DNA of 57,138 nucleotides from an uncultured Hungatella sp. (GCA_910588505.1 CAJUPQ010000014.1:1-57138); one strand, 5' to 3'; numbered from the stretch's first letter, positions 1-9,053 are shown. The notes: generated from the sequence alone by a model not told the origin. Numbers and translations: made by a program.

Positions 1-265
1 CTGTCTCGGTTTCCGGTCGGAGCAGATGCCCGGCGTCTGCCCCGGACTGGGTAAGCGCATCCACCAGAAAACCTCCCTCAGGGCCAACGGCCCCGGCGTG
101 GATGACCTGGGCCCCGGCCCGGGCGGCGGCAACCGACTGGTTTAGACCCTTGCCGCCGGCGTAAATGTGGAGGCCGCCGGCTGAGATGGTCTCCCCGGGT
201 GCCACCATCTGGGCCACATCATAGACACGGTCAATGTTCATGGAGCCGAAATTGATGATCTTCAT
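1..265 (-). CDS. rbsK: Ribokinase, N-terminal part (cut by window edge)
   Basis: Only the first 88 or so codons are inside the window; the gene runs off the left edge. The product begins MKIINFGSMNIDRVYDV and contains AGGKGLNQSVAAARAG near residues 36-51, the glycine-rich sugar-binding motif of PfkB-family ribokinases. The expected reaction is ATP-dependent phosphorylation of D-ribose to ribose 5-phosphate in the cytoplasm. The start is fixed by a GGAGGTC ribosome binding site at 271-277. It begins 18 bases after the stop of the hybrid kinase on the same strand, so read-through is possible, but the functions look unrelated. Another PfkB sugar kinase cannot be excluded without the C-terminal half. 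Confidence 0.85.
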   Translation of the reverse strand, partial: MKIINFGSMNIDRVYDVAQMVAPGETISAGGLHIYAGGKGLNQSVAAARAGAQVIHAGAVGPEGGFLVDALTQSGADAGHLLRPETET

Positions 266-282
266 GGGGAGACCTCCTTCGG

Positions 283-2823
283 TTATTTGCTGTGGATGAA
301 TTTATCCAGCAGCCGGGCCACCTCCCGGACGTCAATGGGCTTGGATATATGGGCGTTCATGCCGCAGTCCAGGCACTTTTTCACATCCTCGGCGAAGGCG
401 TCGGCGGTCATGGCGATGATGGGGATGTCCCTGTCCGGCCGGTCCAGGGCCCGGATCTCCTGGGTGGCTTCGTAGCCCGTCATCACCGGCATACGGATAT
501 CCATAAGGATGGCGTTATAATACCCTGGCTGGGAGCGGGCAAACTTATCCACACAGGCCCGTCCGTCCTCCGCCCAATCCAGCTTCAGACCCTCAGCGGA
601 CAGAAGTTCAGAGGCGATCTCCCAATTCAGCTCATTATCCTCAGCCAGCAGTACCCTGTATCCGCCCAGCTGCCCCTCCTGATTTACGGTATCCTCCGCC
701 GCCTTTTCATTCCACCCCATATGCTGGCGCAGTCCGTAGAACAAGGTAGACTTAAACAGCGGCTTGGAGATAAATCCGCCTATGCCCGCCTCTTTTGCCT
801 CCTTCTCGATATCGTTCCAGTCATAGGCCGATATGAGAATAATGGGGATGTCGCCTTTTAAGACCCTGTTGATCCTGCGGGCCGTCTCAATGCCGTCAAT
901 CCCCGGCAGCTTCCAATCCAGAAGGATAATCTGGTAATCCCTGTGCTCCCTGTGACGCTGTTTTACCATCTCCAGGGCGCTCTCTCCGTCCTGGGTCCAC
1001 TCTGCTTTGATGCCAATCTCCTGCAGGGACGCCACGGTACTTTCGCAGAGCAGCTGGTCGTCATCCACCACCAGCATATTCCAGTCAGGAAGGATCATAT
1101 CCACTTCCTCGACCTCCGCCTTCTCCATATCCAGGGAAACATGGAACCTGGTTCCCTTCCCCTTCTCGCTCTCCACCGCAATGGCGCCCTTCATGGCATC
1201 CACGATGTACTTGGTAATAGCCATACCCAGGCCGGTGCCCTCCGTCTTGTTGACCCTGGCATTATCTTCCCGGACAAAAGACTCAAAGACTTTCTTTCTG
1301 AACTCCTCGGACATACCAATCCCTGTGTCTTCCACCACAATGTGATTTCTCACATGTTTCTCCCCGAGAGGGGACTCCTCCTGGTACATGGCGATATTGA
1401 TCTTCCCGCCTTCCGGCGTAAACTTGATGGCATTGGACAACAGGTTTAAAAGCACCTGGTTCAGGCGCACGCTGTCGCAGTAGACGTTCTCCGCCAGAAT
1501 ATCGTAGATTTGCACCTCAAACTGCTGGTTCTTGGCCTTTACCTGAGGCTGCACAATATTCACAATGCTGTCCATAACCTCCCGCAGAGACACCTGCTCC
1601 ATACTCAGCGTCATCTTTCCGCTCTCGATCTTTGACATGTCCAGCACATCATTGATCAGGCCCAGAAGATGCTTGCTGGACATGGTGATCTTCCGAAGGC
1701 AGCCCCGCACCCGGTCCCCGTCCTCCAAGTTGGCCGAGGCGATAGCCGTCATGCCCACAATGGCATTCATCGGAGTCCGGATATCATGGCTCATGTTGGA
1801 GAGGAACTCGCTCTTGGCCTTATTGGCCGCCACCGCCTCCCTCCTTGCATCCTCCAGGGCGCGAAGCTGTTGTTTATTCAGCTGAAAATACCGCAAAAAG
1901 ACCAGTAGAAGCACTGCCAGCACAAGACTGCAGCTTCCCACTGCCATGTAGCCCCACTGCCGGTTGAGATGGCTCACCGTAGTGTCCAGGGTGCCGTAGG
2001 GCATGATGGTCACCAGATACCACTCCGAGTAGGGAAGTTTGGCGCAGTACATATGGCGGTGTTCTGCTCCCATATTGATGATGCTGGAGTAGTCCCGGTT
2101 ATCCTCCATGGCTGACCGCAGCGCATCCACATACCCCTCCGCCCCCTGGGCCTGGGCCTCTTTAAAAAGTTCCCGAATCCGGTTAAAATACGTATCCCGA
2201 AAAGCCCCGGCGCTGCGGATAACAAAACTGCCGTCCTTTCGGATGATGTGGGAATACACCAGCGTGTTATTGGCGTCCAGAGAGAGGATATCCTTGATAT
2301 AATCAACCGAAAGCCCTGCCACCAGAGCCTTGCTCTCCTGTCCATTTGCCATCCTATAGCTGGCCGGAACCGCCATAAGGATCAAAGGATTGCCCTCCTC
2401 GTCGGTTCCCACCGCAATCTTCTTCTCATTATTCCGCAGTGATTCTAAAAACGGTTCCGGATCAGTCACTTTTACAGGGCTTCCAAAAAACATCTCAAAC
2501 CCGCCATCCTGGGAACACGCGGCCAGATGGTTAAATCCTCTGGCCTTAGCGCTGTAAGCCAGCTCTTCCCTGTCTTCATCCCCTCCCTGGGGCGGGCACT
2601 CCTGCACCAGCTCCTCTACCTGCATCAGCCGCATCTCAATGGTAGTCTGAAAATGCATGGAGATCCTCTCGTTCATACCTGTCATATAGATGGTACCCAC
2701 TTCCGTAATGGTCTCCGTGCTGCGCCTGTTCATGTAAAATGCCAGAAATAAAAACACGGCAACGCACAATGTCAGGATCTCTACGGCACTGACAGCTAGA
2801 AAACGAGTTATCCTGTTTTTCAT
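283..2823 (-). CDS. Membrane hybrid sensor histidine kinase with two receiver domains
   Basis: This 846-residue sensor has a membrane segment at about 10-30, an extracellular sensor region of about 260 residues (Cache-like by layout, ligand unknown), a second membrane segment near 292-312, then a HisKA domain with the phosphorylated histidine at 346 in SNMSHDIRTPMN. An HATPase domain follows (GTGLGMAI in the G box), then two receiver domains starting near residues 592 (VVDDDQ) and 725 (LLAEDNE, LMDIRMPVMTG). Phosphoryl groups are expected to pass from His to receiver Asp and on to an HPt protein. It follows the HPt gene by 3 bases and the REC/HD-GYP/GGDEF gene before that, so the three form one operon. 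The signal it senses cannot be read from sequence. Confidence 0.93.
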   Translation of the reverse strand: MKNRITRFLAVSAVEILTLCVAVFLFLAFYMNRRSTETITEVGTIYMTGMNERISMHFQTTIEMRLMQVEELVQECPPQGGDEDREELAYSAKARGFNHLAACSQDGGFEMFFGSPVKVTDPEPFLESLRNNEKKIAVGTDEEGNPLILMAVPASYRMANGQESKALVAGLSVDYIKDILSLDANNTLVYSHIIRKDGSFVIRSAGAFRDTYFNRIRELFKEAQAQGAEGYVDALRSAMEDNRDYSSIINMGAEHRHMYCAKLPYSEWYLVTIMPYGTLDTTVSHLNRQWGYMAVGSCSLVLAVLLLVFLRYFQLNKQQLRALEDARREAVAANKAKSEFLSNMSHDIRTPMNAIVGMTAIASANLEDGDRVRGCLRKITMSSKHLLGLINDVLDMSKIESGKMTLSMEQVSLREVMDSIVNIVQPQVKAKNQQFEVQIYDILAENVYCDSVRLNQVLLNLLSNAIKFTPEGGKINIAMYQEESPLGEKHVRNHIVVEDTGIGMSEEFRKKVFESFVREDNARVNKTEGTGLGMAITKYIVDAMKGAIAVESEKGKGTRFHVSLDMEKAEVEEVDMILPDWNMLVVDDDQLLCESTVASLQEIGIKAEWTQDGESALEMVKQRHREHRDYQIILLDWKLPGIDGIETARRINRVLKGDIPIILISAYDWNDIEKEAKEAGIGGFISKPLFKSTLFYGLRQHMGWNEKAAEDTVNQEGQLGGYRVLLAEDNELNWEIASELLSAEGLKLDWAEDGRACVDKFARSQPGYYNAILMDIRMPVMTGYEATQEIRALDRPDRDIPIIAMTADAFAEDVKKCLDCGMNAHISKPIDVREVARLLDKFIHSK

Positions 2824-2826
2824 ACT

Positions 2827-3189
2827 TTATCCTTCTAACCCTTTCTGAAACTCCCGAATCGCCGCGGCTGTCTGCTCATAATCCGATTTCACTCGCTCTG
2901 TGAGACCGGCCGCCTCCTGGCTCCATCCTGATCGGAGGGCCTCTGTCAGCGCATGGCTGGATTCGTATAATCTGGTAAAGCTCAAATTCTGGCAGACACC
3001 TTTTATGGTGTGGGAAGCCCTAAACGCCTCCTCATAGTTCTCCTCCTCCAGAGAACTGCACAGCAGGTCAAAGCTTTTGTCGTTTAAAAATTTAAGGACG
3101 AATTTCTGGACCAGCTTTTCGCTGCGCAGACGGCTTAGGACGTCCTCAAAATCTCCTCCAAGAGCTTCATAACATTCCTGTAAATTCAT
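2827..3189 (-). CDS. HPt phosphotransfer protein
   Basis: A 120-residue all-helical protein with the histidine phosphotransfer signature SHTIKGVCQNLSF near residues 59-71; the His in HTIKG is the expected phosphorylation site. HPt proteins are soluble shuttles between receiver domains of hybrid kinases and downstream regulators. Its place between the REC/HD-GYP/GGDEF gene (3 bases upstream) and the hybrid kinase gene (3 bases downstream) makes those two its obvious partners. No DNA-binding or catalytic domain is visible. Confidence 0.9.
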   Translation of the reverse strand: MNLQECYEALGGDFEDVLSRLRSEKLVQKFVLKFLNDKSFDLLCSSLEEENYEEAFRASHTIKGVCQNLSFTRLYESSHALTEALRSGWSQEAAGLTERVKSDYEQTAAAIREFQKGLEG

Positions 3190-3192
3190 AAT

Positions 3193-5244
3193 TTATCCTC
3201 CACATTTCATAGATGTCAGATTCATATAGTCTTCTCTGTTTTTCGGCCCGCTTTTCTTCGCCGCCCGCAAAGCCGCGTCCGCCCCGTGGAACAGCACATT
3301 ATAATTGGTCCCCATATATCTGGTCCCGGCCATCCCCACGCAGACAGAGATCTGGAATCCCTCGTATTCTCCCTCCACGGCCCGCACAACCTTTTCCGCT
3401 GCTTTGTTCATATCCACATCGCATCTTGCCAGGAACAAAAACTCGTCACCGCTGATCCTTGCCACGATCTCGCCTTCATCCGCAGCCTCTTTCAACTTTT
3501 CCGCCACATGTATAAGGACCTTGTCGCCAAACTCCCGGCCTTTAAGATTATTGGCCCTCTTGATCCCATCCACATCTACCAGCATCAGAGCATAATCCTC
3601 TCCTGTGGATTTCTTAAGCAGCTGCTGGATCTGCTCTTTGGCATAATCGTAGTTGAGGAGGGATGTCATGGCATCGTGGGAAGCCATCCTCTCCAGGGCG
3701 TCCATGCGGGTTCTGGAATCGTGGATATCCACCACTTTCCCGATAGCCCCCGCAAGCTGGGATTCATCGTCAAAGGACCACATGGACTGGCACACGATCC
3801 TCACCCATCTGGACTCGCCGCCGATGTTGGCTTTGCAGTCATATTTTGCCACCGGCTTCTGGGAGGAGGACTCTGTCAGGATGCGCAGAAATTCCGCGAT
3901 ATCTCCCCTGTCTATGATGGCGTACAGAGGGCTTCCCTCTTTAAAGGGATCCATAATGATCTCCGGAAGCTCCAGTTTCTTTGCACCCCAATCCGGCAGC
4001 GTAAGCATAGGCGGGAATAAGGTGTACTCAAACTGGATCTCGTCGGACATGGCGGCGTAAAAACTGCACTTCATCCGCTCCCGCTCCAGAAGCCGCAGAG
4101 TCCGCTCCGACGCCAGGGAATCTTTTGGCTGCAATTTATTCTCCAGGATCTCCTGCAGCTCCTGTTCATTGGTCCGGCCCGGATTGCTGTCCCTAAGCTT
4201 CGCCGGCAGAATATCCGCGATATCATTGAGGCACTTTAAGATCAGGGGGTTGAACGTGCCGCACTCCCCGTCGCAGATCATGCGGACCGCCTCCTCGTGA
4301 GGAATGGCCTTTTTGTAGACACGCTCGCTGGTCAGGGCGTCATACACATCCGCCAGGGCCACCACCTGGGCGGAGATGGGGATATCGTCCCCTTTAAGCC
4401 CGTCAGGATATCCCCGGCCGTCATACCGCTCATGGTGCCATCTGCAGATGGCATGAGCCTCCTTCACCAGAGGTTCGTCCTGGTGGAAGGCCAGGTTGTC
4501 AAGCATCTTTGCCCCAACCGTGGTGTGTGTCTTCATGGTATCAAACTCTTCCTTGGTCAGACGTCCCGGCTTGTTAAGTATCTCGCTGGGAATGGAGATC
4601 TTCCCGATGTCGTGGAGGGCGGAAGCCGTGCTGATCAGGGATATCTCTTCCTGGGTAAAGGAGTATTTGTCCGTGATCTGGGACAGATGCTTTAAGATCT
4701 GTTCCGTCAGTATCCGGATATGGAGCACGTGAAGGCCGCTCTCCCCGTTTCGAAACTCCACAATATGGCTGAGAATATCGATCATCAGAGCGCTCTGCTT
4801 TTCATTCTCGTCGATCTGTTCCATCACAAGAGCCGCCAGCTTCTTCTGCTTGGCATACAGCATGATGGTGTTGACCACTCTCCGGTGGACCACCGTGGAA
4901 TCAAAGGGCCTGCTTATGTAATCCGAAATACCCATCTCATAGGCCCTCTTCACCGGCGCGGCTCCGCTCTCCGAGGATATCATGATCACCGGCACATCCT
5001 CGATCCAGTCCCGCTTGTTCATGATCTCCAGGACTCCGAATCCATCCATCCTGGGCATCACGATATCCAGAAGGATCAGGGACAGCTCGGCCCTGCGCTC
5101 CTCCAGGATCCCGATGGCCTCCTCGCCGTTCTCCGCTTCTATGATCTCATACTCGCTTTCAAGCATATCCGCCAAAATCGCCCGGTTCATCTCTGAGTCG
5201 TCTACAATCAGTATTTTCTGTTTTAATTCCTGTTCCTTGCTCAT
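3193..5244 (-). CDS. Response regulator with REC, HD-GYP, PAS-like and GGDEF domains
   Basis: This 683-residue protein starts with a receiver domain (about 10-125; acidic pocket IVDDSE, phospho-acceptor in LLDIVMPRMDG). An HD-GYP domain follows, with HDIGKI near residue 211 and HHERYDGRGYP near 268; this class hydrolyses cyclic di-GMP. A PAS-like stretch (about 395-505) precedes a GGDEF domain whose signature reads SGDEF, so the first Gly is Ser; cyclase activity is uncertain but possible. The receiver has SRPFD where Lys is usual. The protein probably sets cyclic di-GMP level in response to the phosphorelay encoded just downstream. A promoter at 5312-5340 drives it. Confidence 0.92.
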   Translation of the reverse strand: MSKEQELKQKILIVDDSEMNRAILADMLESEYEIIEAENGEEAIGILEERRAELSLILLDIVMPRMDGFGVLEIMNKRDWIEDVPVIMISSESGAAPVKRAYEMGISDYISRPFDSTVVHRRVVNTIMLYAKQKKLAALVMEQIDENEKQSALMIDILSHIVEFRNGESGLHVLHIRILTEQILKHLSQITDKYSFTQEEISLISTASALHDIGKISIPSEILNKPGRLTKEEFDTMKTHTTVGAKMLDNLAFHQDEPLVKEAHAICRWHHERYDGRGYPDGLKGDDIPISAQVVALADVYDALTSERVYKKAIPHEEAVRMICDGECGTFNPLILKCLNDIADILPAKLRDSNPGRTNEQELQEILENKLQPKDSLASERTLRLLERERMKCSFYAAMSDEIQFEYTLFPPMLTLPDWGAKKLELPEIIMDPFKEGSPLYAIIDRGDIAEFLRILTESSSQKPVAKYDCKANIGGESRWVRIVCQSMWSFDDESQLAGAIGKVVDIHDSRTRMDALERMASHDAMTSLLNYDYAKEQIQQLLKKSTGEDYALMLVDVDGIKRANNLKGREFGDKVLIHVAEKLKEAADEGEIVARISGDEFLFLARCDVDMNKAAEKVVRAVEGEYEGFQISVCVGMAGTRYMGTNYNVLFHGADAALRAAKKSGPKNREDYMNLTSMKCGG

Positions 5245-5311
5245 CTTGATTCCTTCCTAAACATGTTACTTTTATTGTAAATGCTGACTCTTTTTTACTT
5301 CTTTCCTATCC

Positions 5312-5340
5312 ATTATAAAGAATGCGGGCAAAAATTACAA
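5312..5340 (-). promoter_or_regulatory. Sigma-A type promoter of the phosphorelay operon
   Basis: On the minus strand TTGTAA (5335-5340) and TATAAT (5312-5317) are separated by exactly 17 bases, upstream of the gene starting at 5244. The 5245-5555 gap otherwise contains only the foldback repeat at 5463-5547. Confidence 0.7.
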
Positions 5341-5462
5341 GAGCAATCTGTAACACTTTTCCCGGCACTCCTCCCAGTCCGACATAAAAGGGCGCTGATG
5401 CCCTGTAAAATCTAATGGCGCATCTTAAGCTGGATACATCGGAACTTTAAATTTGTCATATG

Positions 5463-5547
5463 TTGAGTGAGCAAGGGGGCGAAGATTGTCGTGGAGCCTG
5501 CCTTCCCTCTCTGGCTCCACGACAACCCTCGCCCCTTGCTCACTCAA
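5463..5547. repeat. Foldback repeat, copy A (short complete form)
   Basis: An 85-bp near-perfect inverted repeat. The left arm begins TTGAGTGAGCAAGGGGGCGA and the right arm ends with its reverse complement; the arms are about 35 bases with few mismatches around a 15-base centre. The same ends occur at 20491-20747, 28721-28790 and 35404-35530. Homology with copy B extends about 45 bases left of the arm (TTTAAATT then GTCATAT). It lies between two minus-strand genes, 9 bases after the stop of the glycosyltransferase. Confidence 0.85.
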
Positions 5548-5555
5548 TCATACAC

Positions 5556-6575
5556 CTAATTAAACCCAAAAAACTTCCTGCTTATCTTATACCCCGCAAT
5601 AGACACCTGCCTGCCGCCCTTTCCCGGAAGGTTCATCCCCTGGCCTAAAAATCCGAACCGCAGCCTTAAAAACAGCAGAAAATTCCCCTTTCTGGCGTAC
5701 TGCCACAGCTCCTTCTTCTTTGCCATATCCTCATCCGTCCCGGAGCGTATGGCCAGGATCGACGAGATCACCATCATAATCTCCAGATACCGCACCATAT
5801 AATACCGCAGCTTCCAGTTGGTGATCTTCGACTCATTATAATAATCCAGCATCAGCTTGTTGACCCGGATCTGCTGGTCGATCCGGCCGATCATCACCGT
5901 CTCATTGACCGACTGATCCTCCCGCCCGATAAAGTACCGGTAAAAATTCACGTCCAGATAGTACATGGTCTTTACATATGGCAGAGGCTGATAGACAAAA
6001 ATATTATCCACATAAAAGGTGTGTTCCGGCAGTTTTAATCCGCACTGGCGCAAAAGTTCGGTGCGGTAGATAACCGAGTGCATCAGGATATACTGCCCCA
6101 GGGTAAACATCTTTGTGTCCTTCCAGGTAAACAGCTGGTCCTTGGGAAGGGCCCTCCGGTAATTCATCACCTTTTTCCGTTTGGCCCCCTGTTTCTCATA
6201 GACAAAATTGGAGATCAGCATGTCCAGCGTCTCGTCCCCGTAAACAAACTCCTTTAAGACCCTAAGGACCTCCATATAGGCGTCTTTATCCACCCAGTCG
6301 TCGCTGTCCACCACCTTAAAATAGATGCCTCTGGCATTGGCAAGGCCTGTGTTCACCGCTCCTCCGTGGCCCGCGTTCTGCTGATGGATGGCCCGGCATA
6401 TGCCCGGGTAGGCCTGCTCGTATTCATCGGCGATCTGGGCCGTGTGGTCCTTTACGGAGCCGTCGTCAACAATGAGGATCTCCACCTGATCCCCTCCCTC
6501 CAGAAGGGATTCGATACAGTGCCTCATATAATCCTCTGAGTTGTAGCATGGAATCGCTACCGATAGCAGTTTCAA
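5556..6575 (-). CDS. Glycosyltransferase family 2
   Basis: A 339-residue GT-A fold enzyme. The N-terminus reads LLSVAIPCYNSEDY, followed by EILIVDDGS and a DSDDWVD metal/nucleotide-sugar motif near residue 95. It should transfer a sugar from a nucleotide donor to an acceptor at the cell envelope; neither sugar nor acceptor can be told. The C-terminal half has aromatic, amphipathic helices but no convincing membrane span. It lies 13 bases after the CPBP protease gene and in line with frlR, so those three genes probably share a transcript. The foldback repeat copy A follows its stop. Confidence 0.9.
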   Translation of the reverse strand: MKLLSVAIPCYNSEDYMRHCIESLLEGGDQVEILIVDDGSVKDHTAQIADEYEQAYPGICRAIHQQNAGHGGAVNTGLANARGIYFKVVDSDDWVDKDAYMEVLRVLKEFVYGDETLDMLISNFVYEKQGAKRKKVMNYRRALPKDQLFTWKDTKMFTLGQYILMHSVIYRTELLRQCGLKLPEHTFYVDNIFVYQPLPYVKTMYYLDVNFYRYFIGREDQSVNETVMIGRIDQQIRVNKLMLDYYNESKITNWKLRYYMVRYLEIMMVISSILAIRSGTDEDMAKKKELWQYARKGNFLLFLRLRFGFLGQGMNLPGKGGRQVSIAGYKISRKFFGFN

Positions 6576-6588
6576 GTGATGTTCCTCC

Positions 6589-7218
6589 TTATCTTGTAAA
6601 TAAATAACCTGCCTCTGTCAAAACCACTGATGCAATGTTAGCAGCCATATGGATCGCCATAGCGGCCTTAATGGTCCCTTTCCTCTCCATGGCCCATGCC
6701 AGGATCCACCCCATGACAAATCCGTAGATTCCCTGGAGCAAATTTCCGTGGTACAGCCCAAATACCCCTGCCGACACCCACGCCGACACTGCAAAAGAGT
6801 ACCTTTTCCGAAGCCTTAAAAATACCATTCCCCGAAACACCAGTTCCTCCGCCGCAGGGATAATCACCCCCACAGCTGCCAGCTGTATAAAAACAGGCGG
6901 CCCGTAAATCTCTTCTGCCGCAGAAGAAAACCCGGTAAAATACCTGGGTAGGGGACTTATCATGATCAGAGTATTCACTGCCGCCCACGCCCCTATTCCC
7001 ACCACAGCACAAAATCCTGTATCTTTTAGGCCAAAATCCTTTTTTCTGCCAAAACCATCCCCCGTCAGTTCCTTGTACAGAAACCCAAAGATCAGCACCC
7101 CAAAGGCGGCTCCCAACGCCGTACACTCAAGGATCCCGCCTCCCCACAAGGCCGACGCCCCGTCGATGATCAAGCCGTAGAGGAGCACAGGCCAGCATAC
7201 CTGCCATATTACGCTCAT
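6589..7218 (-). CDS. CPBP family intramembrane metalloprotease
   Basis: A 209-residue membrane protein with about six hydrophobic segments and the CPBP/Abi motifs: EELVFRG (motif 1, paired Glu and Arg) and a later GLYHGNLLQGIYGF segment carrying the metal-binding His (motif 2). Members are related to Rce1 prenyl-protein proteases and occur in bacteriocin immunity and membrane-protein processing; the substrate here is unknown. It is placed between frlR (11 bases upstream) and the glycosyltransferase (13 bases downstream). No visible link to fructoselysine use other than position. Confidence 0.88.
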   Translation of the reverse strand: MSVIWQVCWPVLLYGLIIDGASALWGGGILECTALGAAFGVLIFGFLYKELTGDGFGRKKDFGLKDTGFCAVVGIGAWAAVNTLIMISPLPRYFTGFSSAAEEIYGPPVFIQLAAVGVIIPAAEELVFRGMVFLRLRKRYSFAVSAWVSAGVFGLYHGNLLQGIYGFVMGWILAWAMERKGTIKAAMAIHMAANIASVVLTEAGYLFTR

Positions 7219-7229
7219 GATAGTTCCCT

Positions 7230-8003
7230 CTAAACCTTCCAGCTGAGCCCGCTCTGGTTTACCTGATCCCCCTCTTCGTTGGAGATGACATAGTAGGTAT
7301 TCTCACCGCTTAAGATGGAGACGGAGATATTCTGTGGAATTCCTTCCTCATTATATGTGATCTTAAAAAGGTCAAACATAGGATCCCCCACATGGCAGTT
7401 GAGAAGGCGGCTCATCTCCCTGTCGGCCTTCTGAACCTTCAGCACCTTGTAATACCGCTCCAGCTTTACCCTGTACTCGGACTCCATCAGGTGGAACAGG
7501 GCCACATTGCCCACCAGCTTATCGTAGATCCCCGGAAAACGCTTTGCCGGAATGTAGGCAGTGTCGATCATCACCGGCACCTGGTTGCCGTACATCAGCC
7601 GCTTTAAGTAGACCACGTCATCCTCCACACTGATCTGCAGATCCCTGGCATAGGATGCGCTGACCCGGATAATGGCTTTTTCAAGGATATCCACTGTGGC
7701 CTCCTTCCCGTCCCTGGCCAGAGAATCGTGGAACCCGCCTACGGTGCGGTCTAAACGGTTATAACTGATCTGGGCGGAACTTAAAACAAAGGTCCCCTTC
7801 CCCTGCTTCCTTGCCAGGATCTCCTCCTCGCACAGCTCCTTCACAGCCCGCCGCACCGTGATGCGGCTCACATCATACAGCTTCTCCATCTCCGCCTCGC
7901 TGGGCATCCTGCTGCCCGGCGGATATTCCCCGTCGCGGATCCCTTTCTTGATCGCCTGCTTTAGCTGTTCATAAAGCGGCGTCGCCGCGTTTTGGTCCAA
8001 CAT
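7230..8003 (-). CDS. frlR: GntR/HutC family regulator of the fructoselysine operon (FrlR)
   Basis: A 257-residue regulator with an N-terminal winged-helix GntR domain (TPLYEQLKQAIKKGI, PSEAEMEKLYDVSRITVRRAV) and a C-terminal UTRA effector domain from about residue 95. I chose the ATG at 8003 because AGGAGAGGG lies just upstream; a longer reading to 8093 has no ribosome binding site. Its position next to the frl genes and its HutC subfamily match FrlR, the repressor of fructosamine use known in Bacillus subtilis and E. coli. It has its own promoter (8102-8130) and is separated from frlD by a terminator. Effector assignment is by context. Confidence 0.85.
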   Translation of the reverse strand: MLDQNAATPLYEQLKQAIKKGIRDGEYPPGSRMPSEAEMEKLYDVSRITVRRAVKELCEEEILARKQGKGTFVLSSAQISYNRLDRTVGGFHDSLARDGKEATVDILEKAIIRVSASYARDLQISVEDDVVYLKRLMYGNQVPVMIDTAYIPAKRFPGIYDKLVGNVALFHLMESEYRVKLERYYKVLKVQKADREMSRLLNCHVGDPMFDLFKITYNEEGIPQNISVSILSGENTYYVISNEEGDQVNQSGLSWKV

Positions 8004-8101
8004 ATGGTTACCCTCTCCTATTCTGTCAATTTCTGTTTTTTCAACCTTTTTGGGGAGATGCTTTTGGCGGCAGCTCCCCTGCCCCTTATCCAATCCTACT
8101 T

Positions 8102-8130
8102 ATTATATAACAGAAAACATTTCCTATCAA
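8102..8130 (-). promoter_or_regulatory. Promoter of frlR
   Basis: Minus-strand TTGATA (8125-8130) and TATAAT (8102-8107) with a 17-base spacer, about 100 bases upstream of the frlR start. It lies downstream of the frlD terminator, so frlR can be expressed independently of the frl structural genes. Confidence 0.65.
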
Positions 8131-8156
8131 TAATCAAATTAGGCGTATTATTTAGT

Positions 8157-8207
8157 ATAAAAAACTCCCAAGGAACTTCCAATCCAAATCTGGCAAGTCC
8201 TTGGGAT
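8157..8207 (-). terminator. Rho-independent terminator of the frl operon
   Basis: On the minus strand a stem pairing 8198-8205 with 8167-8174 (8 bp, extended by CTT/AAG with one bulged base) is followed by AGTTTTTTAT. It starts about 30 bases after the frlD stop. Confidence 0.85.
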
Positions 8208-8237
8208 GTGTTCATTACATTTGTATGGAGACTGTTT

Positions 8238-9050
8238 TTATGCTTTATGGGGATGGCCGAATCCGCCCCGCACGGTGCAGGTCAGGGCTGAGCGGCAGGC
8301 GGCGTAATCCAGTGCTTCTTTTATGGGCTTTTTGTCCCCGTAAGCAGTCAGGAATCCGGCGATGAAGCTGTCTCCGGCTCCCATAGTATCCACCACCTCT
8401 GTTTCTTTGATCCCCTGATGGTAAAAGTTTTCTCCGTCGTAGAATATGGCTCCTTTCGCGCCTCTGGTGATGCCGGCTATCTTCACGCCGAGCTCCCGGG
8501 CTTTTCTTAGCAGAGCCTGGCACCGATCTTTTTCCAGGTCGGAGCCGGAGAAAAAGGCAAAGGTCAGATAGGGGCAGACCCGCTCTAAGTAGGCGTCGTC
8601 CCTCTTGTCCGAAAAATCAAAGGACACCTGACAGATCCGGCTTAGGGCGGGAAGCTCGTACTCTAAATTAGAATAACAGCTGGTGTGGCAGATGTCAAAT
8701 TCCCGGATCAAATCCATGTCTTCTGTTACCAGCTTGATGGCAAACAGGTGCTGGCAGCTGTCCCTTGGCCCTGGTCCAAAGACCCGGTCCCCGTCTTTTA
8801 GGTACACCCGGGGCTGGGCTGTGTGGGCGCAGACCTTCCTGGACCGCAGAAATTCCACACCCTCCTCTGTTAAACACTCCTTAATGTAGTCCGCCCTGTC
8901 GTCATCGCCGAACACGCCTATATAATTGACCCGGGCGGCCCCGTTTTTCTTGCAGTTCACCGCCACATTGACCGCGTTCCCCCCGGGAAAATACACGCCC
9001 TCGTCAACATAGCAGTCCGTCACATTATCTCCAATGGCTATTAATCTCAT
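8238..9050 (-). CDS. frlD: Fructoselysine 6-kinase
   Basis: A 270-residue PfkB-family kinase. It starts MRLIAIGDNVTDCYVDEG, has PGGNAVNVAVNCKKNG at 22-37 (sugar binding) and the ATP/anion-hole motif DTMGAGDSFIAGF near 219-231 with the catalytic Asp. FrlD phosphorylates fructoselysine (or another fructosamine) to the 6-phosphate, which the FrlB deglycase then splits. The gene is the last of the frl operon, 3 bases after frlM. PfkB members alone are hard to assign, but the short length, the N-terminal motif and the frlBONM neighbours together make this call strong. Confidence 0.93.
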   Translation of the reverse strand: MRLIAIGDNVTDCYVDEGVYFPGGNAVNVAVNCKKNGAARVNYIGVFGDDDRADYIKECLTEEGVEFLRSRKVCAHTAQPRVYLKDGDRVFGPGPRDSCQHLFAIKLVTEDMDLIREFDICHTSCYSNLEYELPALSRICQVSFDFSDKRDDAYLERVCPYLTFAFFSGSDLEKDRCQALLRKARELGVKIAGITRGAKGAIFYDGENFYHQGIKETEVVDTMGAGDSFIAGFLTAYGDKKPIKEALDYAACRSALTCTVRGGFGHPHKA

Positions 9051-9053
9051 GTC

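Noticed and set aside
5460..5648. Small plus-strand reading frame through the foldback repeat copy A
   Set aside because: It is created by the inverted repeat and the antisense of the glycosyltransferase end; there is no ribosome binding site.
8004..8093. Longer start for FrlR at 8093
   Set aside because: The extra 30 residues are not part of the GntR fold and lack a ribosome binding site, while 8003 has a strong one.
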